A stretch of 17,361 nt of DNA from JBCDBD01 sp039184335 (lineage in GTDB: Bacteria > Bacteroidota > Bacteroidia > Flavobacteriales > Flavobacteriaceae). Made by a program: the position numbers and the translations under genes. Below the pieces are notes generated by a model. That model searched no databases, was not told the origin of the DNA, and saw nothing but the letters and a program-made list of their open reading frames with translations. This document shows, one piece after another, positions 7,569 through 14,257 of the stretch (the first letter of the stretch is position 1; each line of letters begins with the position of its first letter). Where the stretch lies: NCBI GenBank assembly GCA_039184335.1, contig JBCDBD010000053.1, forward strand, positions 1 to 17,361. Reading direction: 5' to 3'.

Positions 7569-8583
7569 CAAGGTACAGTTTTGGCAATTGGATGATTTTG
7601 TTAAATGATTTGGTATACAGTTGTACAGCGGTTGTGGAATAATACTGGTATTTCTGGCTTACCTCTTGCAAATCTTCTAATGTCAGTGTTCTGCGCAACG
7701 TTTCTGAAGACCGGTACTTTACTCCTATGGTGGTGGCATCTTCAAAAAAATCAATGGCCAGCATCTGTTTTTCAGAAGGGATGGTACTACGGATGATCTT
7801 TTCGACCAAATAGATCAAACTTCCGGGCACAATCAACGTATTGCTCGTTTTGAGTTCCCCTAAATGCAGTTTGCGATAGGGCAAATGGTCAAATAGGAGC
7901 ACCAGTTGGCGTGCAATTTGATATTCTTCTTCAATAGGGACCAGTTCATGGTTCTTTTTTGACAATAGGTAACGGTAGACCTCAGAAAAATGGTCGCAAA
8001 GTGTTTCTGCGGCTTCTGGGTCATGCCGCATCCATACCATAATGGATTCCAGACTTTCAAACAACAGTTCGGGGTTGATTCCTCTTTTGAACTGTAGAAA
8101 GTCTTTTTCAACATATTCGGCAGTCCTTTGCTCTTTGGCCATCAATGCGGTATTGGTCTTGTACAAAAATTGATGGCTCATATACAGTATCACGTAAATC
8201 AGTGCAATAAGGGCAAATAGGCTGTTGAAGATCAAGAGTTCACGACCATTGGGGGAATATTGCAAAATAGCGGTAAAATACAGGTACATGGTGGCGGTCA
8301 CCAAGATCACGCTCATCAGCATGGATCCCATGAACTGCAGTAGTAATTTGGTGAAGAAAGACTTCGGTCTACGTAAACGTTTGAAAAGCAGTAGCGTCAA
8401 CCTTGAGCATTCTTGTATGAGGTAGGCCAACCCTATGCATACATAAAGCTCCTGGCCCAAGAAAGTGTCTTTGACTTGACCTAAGGTATTGTTGATCAAT
8501 AAGATCAGCAGGTAGACCAAAGTGCCACTAAAAAGCGGTGCCAACAGGCGAAACAGCGGGTGATGAATGAAAAATCGGTTCAT
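7549..8583 (-). CDS. Degenerate LytS-type histidine kinase-like membrane protein (pseudokinase)
   Basis: 344 residues: four predicted TM helices in residues 1-140, then a linker and a region collinear with the His_kinase/HATPase module of LytS-type sensors. The conserved dimerisation motif, normally L-K-x-Q-I-x-P-H-F-L-F-N, reads F-K-R-G-I-N-P-E-L-L-F-E here, so the phosphoacceptor His is Glu172. The N-box E-N-A-x-K-H reads E-K-I-I-R-S (about 261-266), removing the Mg-ATP Asn, and the usual I-G-L-x-N-I box is unrecognisable. The reading frame is intact, so this is unlikely to be random decay. It overlaps the intact kinase gene by 4 bp (ATGA) and the response-regulator gene by 20 bp. I infer a regulatory partner, for example a heterodimer subunit or a signal receiver, without autokinase activity. 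Confidence 0.85.
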   Translation of the reverse strand: MNRFFIHHPLFRLLAPLFSGTLVYLLILLINNTLGQVKDTFLGQELYVCIGLAYLIQECSRLTLLLFKRLRRPKSFFTKLLLQFMGSMLMSVILVTATMYLYFTAILQYSPNGRELLIFNSLFALIALIYVILYMSHQFLYKTNTALMAKEQRTAEYVEKDFLQFKRGINPELLFESLESIMVWMRHDPEAAETLCDHFSEVYRYLLSKKNHELVPIEEEYQIARQLVLLFDHLPYRKLHLGELKTSNTLIVPGSLIYLVEKIIRSTIPSEKQMLAIDFFEDATTIGVKYRSSETLRRTLTLEDLQEVSQKYQYYSTTAVQLYTKSFNKIIQLPKLYLDEDRNH

Positions 8584-9620
8584 TTGAGCAGGGGAATTAC
8601 CACCGTGAACGTTTCGTTGTCATTTATTTGAATGGGTCGGTCGATCAAAAGCCTGTAACGTGCGGCTATGTTCTGCAGTCCTATTTGTAATGAACTGGCC
8701 GCACGTGCCTTTTTTGGAGTTTTATTGTTGCTTACGATCAACGTGTCGTTTTCAGCCCGTATCTGTATGCTTAACGGGTGCTTTTCATCCATGCTGTTGT
8801 GTTTCACCGCATTTTCGACCAACAGTTGCAAGGTCAATGGGGGCACTTTTGCATTGAGCACGTTCTCGGCTTCAGGTAGTTCGAGCTGCAAATGATCTCC
8901 GAAACGGGTACGGATCAAAAAACAATAGGCTTTGACCAGCACCAGCTCTTCGGCAATGGTCACCAAGGTCTTTCCGTAGTTATCAAGAATATGATCGTAT
9001 GACCTCGCCATGGAACGGATAAAGATTTCTGCCCGATCCACGTCTTTTTGAAACAATGATGACAATGTGTTCATGCAATTGAATAGAAAGTGCGGACTCA
9101 GCTGTGATTTTAAAACGGCAAGTTGCAGTTGGGTCTGTTTTCGTTTCAACCTGATTTCGGCAACTTGTCCTTCAGCATACTGCCGGTACGAATACAGTGC
9201 AAAATAGCCAATGTTGTACATCAACTGCCCGCAAAACAAGAGCACGGCTATTTTTGGGATTGTATCGTTCGGACCTGTCATAAAAAGTGTGGAAAGGGCT
9301 TCAAAACCATGGTATGCCCATAACGTGAACAATACCATAAGAAAACTTGATAGGGAACACACAAAAATACCCATGGCCAGTCGTAGCCCCAGTTGTTTCT
9401 TCCAAGACAACAATTGATTTAACAAATGGTTGCAGCCCTCGGTCACATACGCCAGGCATATGCCCAAAACACCGCTTGACACCAAATCCTGCGCATGGTA
9501 CATTCCTGTAAAACTTAGAAAGCCATAGCCAAGTGCGCCCAAAAGAAATCCAAAAAAAACAAGGGATGAGTGTTTTCTCACTTTAGGTTGGTGTCTAAGA
9601 TGATGTAAAATCCGCTCCAT
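8580..9620 (-). CDS. LytS-type sensor histidine kinase, 4-TM
   Basis: 346 residues. Four hydrophobic segments lie in residues about 18-145, with no large periplasmic sensor domain, so the stimulus is probably sensed within the membrane or by a partner protein. The catalytic part begins with L-K-S-Q-L-S-P-H-F-L-F-N (phosphoacceptor His177), continues with the helix around Y-D-H-I-L-D-N-Y, the N-box L-V-E-N-A-V-K-H (Asn270), and the G-box I-G-L-Q-N-I-A-A-R-Y (about 313-322). All key residues of the His_kinase family (PF06580-type) are present, in contrast to the next gene. It begins 61 bp after the SDHH-repeat gene and overlaps the pseudokinase by 4 bp. Expected role: autophosphorylate and pass phosphate to the LytTR regulator. 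Confidence 0.92.
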   Translation of the reverse strand: MERILHHLRHQPKVRKHSSLVFFGFLLGALGYGFLSFTGMYHAQDLVSSGVLGICLAYVTEGCNHLLNQLLSWKKQLGLRLAMGIFVCSLSSFLMVLFTLWAYHGFEALSTLFMTGPNDTIPKIAVLLFCGQLMYNIGYFALYSYRQYAEGQVAEIRLKRKQTQLQLAVLKSQLSPHFLFNCMNTLSSLFQKDVDRAEIFIRSMARSYDHILDNYGKTLVTIAEELVLVKAYCFLIRTRFGDHLQLELPEAENVLNAKVPPLTLQLLVENAVKHNSMDEKHPLSIQIRAENDTLIVSNNKTPKKARAASSLQIGLQNIAARYRLLIDRPIQINDNETFTVVIPLLK

Positions 9621-9681
9621 GCTACCAAAATACTCATTTTAAGTATCAGGAGCGGATATTTTGGTTGGTCAGAAGACTCAA

Positions 9682-11136
9682 TTATTGGATTGCGCGTATC
9701 GCCCTGCCAAAGTGCGATTCAGAATTAATGTCGTCACAGGCATCCCTATAAGCATCTTTTACCGCAGTACCCTTTTGCCCCACGGTACTGGAAAAAGAAA
9801 TCAACGATTCTGCCTTATGATAGTCAGAGTTGATGCTTTCAGTGGCTTTTAAGAGCGCTACCAATTGTACATCACTGTATTTTTTTCGGGCCAGTTTTTT
9901 GAAGACCTCTGCCTGATGGTGATCCGAATTGATCTCATGTAGGGCGTAGATGAAATCATTCAGACCATGGTTTTCAATACCTTGTTTTTCGACCACTAGT
10001 TTCAACACTGTGGCCTTATGGTTGTCGGAGGTCATTTCATCCCCAATCAAGCGTAACATATGTGATAATACGGCTGCATCAAGTTCATTTCGTACAAAAA
10101 CCGAGAACACACTGGCCATATGGTGGTCTGAATCCATATTTTCAATGGATTTGAGCAACGTATGGTTTGCATCGCCTGAAAGCTGGTTCGAGCTCAAGGC
10201 CTTTTTAAGCACGGTCGCCTTATGATGGTCTGAATTGATATCCTTTGCGGTATTGACAAGCAACTTGACGTTGTTTGGGCTCAAGGGCTTATTTTTCATT
10301 ACCTCAAGCAAAACACTTGCTTTATGATGGTCTGAATCAATGTCTTTTACAATTACAAACAGCGATTTGAGCTGCGTTTCTGACACTGATCCATTTCGAA
10401 CGGCAGTTTTTAGTACTTCGGCCTTATGATGGTCAGAATCGATTTTTCCGGTAGCTTTGATGTAGGCGGCCGTAGCGGATTCTGATGCCAAAAACAGGGA
10501 TGCATTGTGTTTTAGGATGTCTGCCCTGTGATGGTCTGAATCGATTTCTTCCCCCACGACATTGAGTACGGCGGCCAGGTCGCTGCTCTTGGGATTCTTA
10601 TCCAATAGTAGCTTGATATAGCGTGCCTTTACATGGTTGCTTCGAATATAACCTACTTCGCGGAGCACTTGGTACGATCCCCCTTTTCTGTACATGCGTT
10701 CAACCCGTTTTTCAGCCCCCAACGTGGTATTGCGCACCACTTCGAGCAAAATTTCCTCCAACCACTTTTTGCCTTCGCCATCAAAGTGCTTCTGTGCCCC
10801 CCCGACATAATACTTTTTGATCAATCCGCCTGAATTGTCCGGTTCAATAAAGATGCGTCTTCGATTGCCGAAAGCCGACTTCTTGATTTCGAGATAACCT
10901 CCTCTGGATATGGCAGAGATATCGGTGTCGTTTTCTGTCAGTGTAATGTCGCCCCGGTATTCTACCGAAAAATTGTTTCCAAAACCATTCTTGATGCTGA
11001 TGGTGGTCTTGCCGTTGTCGTCAATACGCACAGAAGTGCTCTTACGCTGCGCGTCTACCGAATAGCTTGCCAAGATAAGCAACAGCAGAAGGACCCTGAG
11101 AAAAAAAGCGGTCAAAAACCTGATGATTTGATTCAT
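9682..11136 (-). CDS. Exported protein with ten 34-residue S-D-H-H-K-A repeats
   Basis: 484 residues from the ATG at 11136; the frame extends to a TTG at 11181, but the ATG gives a clean signal peptide (about 30 residues, Leu-rich core, ending V-D-A-Q). Residues 31-125 form a beta-rich domain (I-S-R-G-G-Y-L-E-I-K-K-S, then R-R-R-I-F-I-E). Residues 126-165 are helical (K-K-W-L-E-E-I-L-L-E-V-V-R, R-V-E-R-M-Y-R-K-G-G). From residue 166 to the end a motif of type I-[DN]-S-D-H-H-K-A-x-V-L recurs at residues 166, 200, 234, 268, 302, 336, 370, 404, 437 and 472, a period of 34 with one 33 and one 35; the first and last copies are degenerate. The repeats predict paired helices forming a solenoid. I recall related S-D-Y-E-K-type repeats next to BlaR1/M56 proteins in Proteobacteria, but assign no function. 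It heads the kinase/regulator cluster behind a LytTR-type site. Confidence 0.8.
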   Translation of the reverse strand: MNQIIRFLTAFFLRVLLLLLILASYSVDAQRKSTSVRIDDNGKTTISIKNGFGNNFSVEYRGDITLTENDTDISAISRGGYLEIKKSAFGNRRRIFIEPDNSGGLIKKYYVGGAQKHFDGEGKKWLEEILLEVVRNTTLGAEKRVERMYRKGGSYQVLREVGYIRSNHVKARYIKLLLDKNPKSSDLAAVLNVVGEEIDSDHHRADILKHNASLFLASESATAAYIKATGKIDSDHHKAEVLKTAVRNGSVSETQLKSLFVIVKDIDSDHHKASVLLEVMKNKPLSPNNVKLLVNTAKDINSDHHKATVLKKALSSNQLSGDANHTLLKSIENMDSDHHMASVFSVFVRNELDAAVLSHMLRLIGDEMTSDNHKATVLKLVVEKQGIENHGLNDFIYALHEINSDHHQAEVFKKLARKKYSDVQLVALLKATESINSDYHKAESLISFSSTVGQKGTAVKDAYRDACDDINSESHFGRAIRAIQ

Positions 11137-11206
11137 GATTGTTCGTTTTTTGATTGATGATGTCTCAAAGATGCGCAGCAAATACTACAGAAAAAAATAA
11201 AATGTA

Positions 11207-11236
11207 ATGAACTGTACGATCCATGTACTGAATTGT
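11207..11236 (-). promoter_or_regulatory. Paired LytTR-type operator upstream of the SDHH-repeat operon
   Basis: On the minus strand ACAGTTCAT (11215-11207) fits the LytTR consensus [TA][AC][CA]GTTN[AG][TG] at every position, and ACAATTCAG (11236-11228) fits with one mismatch (G to A). They are direct repeats separated by exactly 12 bp (21 bp centre to centre, two helical turns), the geometry known for AgrA-type sites. The similarity extends to 16-bp copies with 14 matches (11202-11217 and 11223-11238). The pair ends 70 bp before the ATG at 11136, suitable for an activator. A possible -7 box CATCTTTG (11173-11166) lies between. Confidence 0.6.
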
Positions 11237-11248
11237 ACAAAAGGGGCA

Positions 11249-12178
11249 TTATGTCTTTCGAGACCGGATAAATCGCGCTAAAAGGGGCAATTTTTTCTTG
11301 GTATTGATAAAATATACTCCGGTCAAAAGAATGACAGCTGCCACGATGGATTGCAGCGTGATCTGTTCCTTTAAAAAGGACCACCCCAAAAACATGGCCA
11401 CAATAGGATTGACATAAGTATTCGTGGCCACTTTTTCTGGAGAGACGATCTTCAATAGGAAATTAAACGAGGTGAATGCTACGATACTTCCAAAAATAAC
11501 AAGTAGCACCATGGACCATTGGGTGGCAGCGGACCAGTCTTTGGGTAGCGACCATGGTTCTTGAAAGACAAGACTCAACACAAACAGCATGACACCTCCG
11601 GTAAGCATTTGATACCCCGTATTCACAAAATAGTTTTTGGGCAAATCGGCTTTGGTCACAAATAAACTACCATAGGCCCAAGATAACATAGCCGCGAAGA
11701 TCATGAACATGCCTAATATGGCATTTTCCTGCTCCAAAATGTTCTTTTGACTTACTAATAAATAAATGCCCAACATTCCCAAAAACACGCCCAGTAATGA
11801 CATGGGTTGGATTTTCTTACCCTGTAACAACCGCATCATTAAAAGAATGACCAAGGGCTGTGCCGATATCTCAAGAGCGGCAAAATTACTATCGACAAAC
11901 TTTAATGCCCAAACCACTACCCCATTACCAAAACTGAGGAACAAAAACCCTAAAAAGGTTGTGTTCAAAAATTGTTTTTTGGTAATGACAATAGACTTGC
12001 CAGAAAGTTTGACGATACAAAAAATAAGTGCTCCAGCAGAGACAAACCGTATTCCTGCTAAGAAAAATGGTGGGATTTCACTGACTGCAATCTTGTTCAA
12101 TAAGTAGGTAGAGCCCCATATGACATAAATCGCAAAGAAAGCGAGGACAATGAGTGTAGTGGTATTGTTTCCCTTCAT
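11249..12178 (-). CDS. EamA-family (DMT) transporter
   Basis: 309 residues with about ten TM helices arranged as two EamA repeats. The first begins W-G-S-T-Y-L-L-N-K-I-A-V, followed by P-F-F-L-A-G-I-R-F, a signature of the drug/metabolite transporter superfamily; the second contains the conserved P-E-K-V-A-T-N-T-Y-V-N-P-I-V-A-M-F-L-G block and E-Q-I-T near the last helix pair. The positively charged tail (K-K-K-L, R-F-I-R-S-R-K) is cytoplasmic. Such YedA/RhaT-like proteins export amino acids or other metabolites; the substrate is unknown. The ATG at 12178 is preferred over a TTG one codon upstream. A possible -7 box TAATATTG lies at 12212-12205 on the same strand. The gene ends 112 bp before the SDHH operon start and is probably separate from it. 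Confidence 0.85.
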   Translation of the reverse strand: MKGNNTTTLIVLAFFAIYVIWGSTYLLNKIAVSEIPPFFLAGIRFVSAGALIFCIVKLSGKSIVITKKQFLNTTFLGFLFLSFGNGVVVWALKFVDSNFAALEISAQPLVILLMMRLLQGKKIQPMSLLGVFLGMLGIYLLVSQKNILEQENAILGMFMIFAAMLSWAYGSLFVTKADLPKNYFVNTGYQMLTGGVMLFVLSLVFQEPWSLPKDWSAATQWSMVLLVIFGSIVAFTSFNFLLKIVSPEKVATNTYVNPIVAMFLGWSFLKEQITLQSIVAAVILLTGVYFINTKKKLPLLARFIRSRKT

Positions 12179-12271
12179 CAATATACAGGTTTAACCTAAA
12201 AATCCAATATTACACCGAATTAATTAACTATTCCCTACTTTTCAGAATTTGTATTCCCTATATTGATACTC

Positions 12272-12385
12272 ATGAAAGCATTTCTTGTTTTTCTTTTAGT
12301 AACCACTACCACTTCTATGGCACAAGAATCCTGGTCATGGTCAAAGAGGAACGAAAAGGGAATAGACTGGCATTTTATGCGTTGA
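12272..12385 (+). pseudogene. Detached signal-peptide frame of the thioredoxin-like gene
   Basis: A 37-residue frame begins at the only good ATG of this locus and encodes a clear signal peptide (M-K-A-F-L-V-F-L-L-V then T-T-T-T-S-M-A-Q-E-S). It stops at 12385 after nonsense sequence. The next gene continues in the other frame from about 12331, where L-V-M-V-K-E-E-R-K-G would join directly to A-Q-E-S if one base were restored near 12329-12331. With that base the joined gene (12272-12879) is 609 bp, an exact 203 codons. Confidence 0.7.
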
Positions 12386-12879
12386 ACGAAGATGAAAAAC
12401 CGTACGACGTCCTTTTTGAAGTAAAGGGTACCAATTTTAGGCAAAGTACTGCAAAGCCTAGACTGATAAGGGTTCCATCAACGTCAAAAGTATATTTGAA
12501 AAGTATCATTTTATACAGGGATAAAACGCCCCACTATACCTATACGCTCACTACAAATGATAGCCTTTCAAGACGGGCACTAAAAAAGGAGTATACCCTA
12601 ATTGAAGTGGCTCCAAAACCTATAAAGCCTAAAAAGCACATTACCATTTATGCCACCCCCTACTGTACCCCATGTGACTCCATAATCCAAAGATTGAACG
12701 ATAACCTTTATATTTTTAGGCATATTGATCTCAGTGAAACAACAAAGATTAAGGAGACGCTTTCAGCTGCATTGGGTCAACCATTAGATTCCCTAAAACA
12801 ACCTATAGTTAATCTTGGAGGTCACCTTTACACCTGGATTAACGACTACGATACGTTGATGGCTGAATTAGAAAAATAG
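12337..12879 (+). CDS. Thioredoxin/glutaredoxin-like protein, C-x-x-C (5' frameshifted)
   Basis: 180 residues from the internal ATG. Residues 1-75 are beta-rich (R-L-A-F-Y-A-L-N, V-L-F-E-V-K-G-T, V-Y-L-K-S-I-I-L), a domain often found before thioredoxin folds in periplasmic Bacteroidota proteins. Residues 100-180 are a glutaredoxin/thioredoxin-like domain: strand I-T-I-Y-A-T, active site Y-C-T-P-C-D (Cys110 and Cys113), a helix, and Q-P-I-V with the expected cis-Pro (Pro156) before N-L-G-G. It likely acts in periplasmic disulfide chemistry, because the signal peptide that belongs to it is just upstream in another frame (12272). As sequenced, the protein made from 12337 would be cytosolic and the normal gene is broken by a one-base loss. 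It converges with the pcm-like gene, 6 bp apart. Confidence 0.75.
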   Translation: MVKEERKGNRLAFYALNEDEKPYDVLFEVKGTNFRQSTAKPRLIRVPSTSKVYLKSIILYRDKTPHYTYTLTTNDSLSRRALKKEYTLIEVAPKPIKPKKHITIYATPYCTPCDSIIQRLNDNLYIFRHIDLSETTKIKETLSAALGQPLDSLKQPIVNLGGHLYTWINDYDTLMAELEK

Positions 12880-12885
12880 CGCCTA

Positions 12886-13485
12886 TCAATTTCGTGTAAA
12901 AGGTACAAATCGAACTTGCATCAGATTTGTAGTGCTGATTTTTCCTTTCCTCTTACGAATCAATATCAATTTCCTTATCCCACCGTGCGGCCCAACAGGA
13001 ATGATCATTCGCCCACCTTCGCGGAGTTGTCTGATCAAATGTTCAGGAATTTCAGTTGCACCAGCGGTTACAATAATGGCATCAAAGGGTGCATGTGAGT
13101 GCCATCCGTGGTAGCCATCCCCTATTTTGACATGAATGTTGTTGTACCTTAAATCACGCAACAGCTTTTCAGCGCTTTGTCCCAATTCAGGGATGATTTC
13201 TATGGTATATACGGTATCGACAATTTCGGCCAATACTGCTGCTTGATAACCAGAACCGGTTCCCACTTCCAAGACCCTATCACTTGGTTTGGGTTGAATA
13301 GCCTGGGTCATATAAGCGACCATATACGGTTGTGATATGGTCTGTTGTCGCCCAATGGGCAAGGGTCGGTCATTATAGGCAAACTGTTGCTGGTCTTCTG
13401 GAACAAAAAGATGGCGGGGTACGGTGTGCATCGCCTGTAAGGTGGCCTTGTCATCAATGTCCCTACCTGCCAACTGCATGCACAT
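12886..13485 (-). CDS. pcm: Protein-L-isoaspartate O-methyltransferase (5' frameshifted)
   Basis: 199 residues from the internal ATG. The whole catalytic domain is present: M-H-T-V-P-R-H-L-F-V-P-E, the substrate-loop sequence Q-T-I-S-Q-P-Y-M-V-A-Y-M-T (residues 49-60), SAM-binding motif I V-L-E-V-G-T-G-S-G-Y (71-80), then I-G-D-G and F-D-A-I-I-V-T-A-G-A (motif II region) and the G-G-R-M-I-I-P-V-G strand. The enzyme methylates isoaspartyl residues in damaged proteins. Flavobacterial versions often carry a signal peptide; here one is encoded in another frame upstream (13579-13463). A 4-bp tandem duplication TGCATGCA at 13475-13482 separates the two. Removing one copy makes the gene 690 bp (230 codons), with M-V-D-V-Q-L-A-G-R-D as in normal homologs. 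As sequenced, only a cytosolic form could be made from the ATG at 13485. Confidence 0.85.
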   Translation of the reverse strand: MCMQLAGRDIDDKATLQAMHTVPRHLFVPEDQQQFAYNDRPLPIGRQQTISQPYMVAYMTQAIQPKPSDRVLEVGTGSGYQAAVLAEIVDTVYTIEIIPELGQSAEKLLRDLRYNNIHVKIGDGYHGWHSHAPFDAIIVTAGATEIPEHLIRQLREGGRMIIPVGPHGGIRKLILIRKRKGKISTTNLMQVRFVPFTRN

Positions 13486-13579
13486 CGACCATACGCTGTC
13501 GTTGTGCCGTATACGTATCTTGTGCCCTTACAGCAACAAGTTGCGTAACAATAAATATATACAGCACAGCTGTTTTCAT
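13463..13579 (-). pseudogene. Detached signal-peptide frame of the pcm gene
   Basis: A 38-residue frame starting at the ATG at 13579 encodes a signal peptide (M-K-T-A-V-L-Y-I-F-I-V then A-V-R-A-Q) and the normal pre-domain helix Y-T-A-Q-R-Q-R-M-V-D-V, then goes out of frame at the TGCA duplication and stops at 13463. It is the true 5' end of the methyltransferase gene. Confidence 0.7.
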
Positions 13580-13612
13580 AAACATCAAGATACAACTATT
13601 CTTGGTTAAAAA

Positions 13613-13634
13613 TTACAGTGAAATGTCACAGTAA
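13613..13634. promoter_or_regulatory. 22-bp near-palindrome, Crp/Fnr-type operator candidate
   Basis: Arms TTACAGTGA and TCACAGTAA, separated by AATG, pair at eight of nine positions; over the full 22 bp nine of eleven pairs match. The core GTGA-N4-TCAC and the total length resemble sites of Crp/Fnr-family dimers. It lies 34 bp upstream of the pcm start (13579) and 126 bp upstream of the lipoprotein start at 13760, so it could control either of these divergent genes. Confidence 0.4.
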
Positions 13635-13759
13635 ACGAGCAACTTTCCATAAAAATCCGCATCATATGATAAGAATGGCAATGCTTTTAGGCAGATTGAT
13701 TTGATAACGGTATTTTTTTGGGCGAATAATCTATCTACCAACCCTATAAATGGAACGCT

Positions 13760-14125
13760 ATGAAATTAACGGTACCAACAAAGATTCTTATATGGTCAAT
13801 TATTGGGGTCCTGTCTTTTTTCTCTTGTGCTGATGATGGTCCGGTACCCGGGTGTTTTCAAGAAGAGAACAGAAGTATAGTAGCTTTTGTCACTAATGAA
13901 AATGGAACCATCTTAGCACCAACGGAAGCTTGTGATATATTTATTCTTGAATCTGAAAATGTTGTCGAAAACCAGCCGCTACGTGAATTGTTTGCATGCA
14001 ATATATCAGAGGATCTCAAAGAAGATGGTATTGCTATTGTCTTTAGCGGGTATGTTTACGAAACATTCGAAGATGAGGATATTTGTGCCATACCATTTGA
14101 AATAACGGAAATTCGTAGGCAATAA
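13760..14125 (+). CDS. Small Cys-containing lipoprotein, unknown function
   Basis: 121 residues. The signal peptide ends in F-F-S-C (Cys23) followed by A-D-D-G, a lipoprotein with an acidic export tail. The mature part is about 98 residues, acidic, with four further cysteines (32, 58, 80, 109), an even number that could make two disulfides in the oxidising periplasm or at the surface. Strand-like stretches (S-I-V-A-F-V-T, D-I-F-I-L-E-S, A-I-V-F-S-G-Y-V-Y-E) suggest a small beta-sandwich. I do not recognise the family. The gene stands alone, with 132 bp before the next gene and a 180-bp divergent spacer upstream that carries the near-palindrome at 13613-13634. Confidence 0.65.
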   Translation: MKLTVPTKILIWSIIGVLSFFSCADDGPVPGCFQEENRSIVAFVTNENGTILAPTEACDIFILESENVVENQPLRELFACNISEDLKEDGIAIVFSGYVYETFEDEDICAIPFEITEIRRQ

Positions 14126-14230
14126 GCCCTTTTAGGTTTACCCATATACTGGATTAAGGCATACCCCACATTTTTTCATTGGATGTTTTTTGAACTTGAC
14201 TACGAATTAGGTGTTTATGCACCTTCCATT

Positions 14231-14238
14231 TATTTTTG
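14231..14238 (+). promoter_or_regulatory. Bacteroidota -7 promoter box for the MscS gene
   Basis: TATTTTTG matches the consensus TAnnTTTG at every fixed position and ends 19 bp before the ATG at 14258, giving a short 5' leader. A clear -33 TTTG is not seen. Confidence 0.45.
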
Positions 14239-14257
14239 CACTTTGTAAACACAACAA

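Noticed and set aside
11137..11181. N-terminal extension of the SDHH protein to a TTG start
   Set aside because: The added residues would bury the signal peptide behind a charged leader; the ATG at 11136 gives a normal one.
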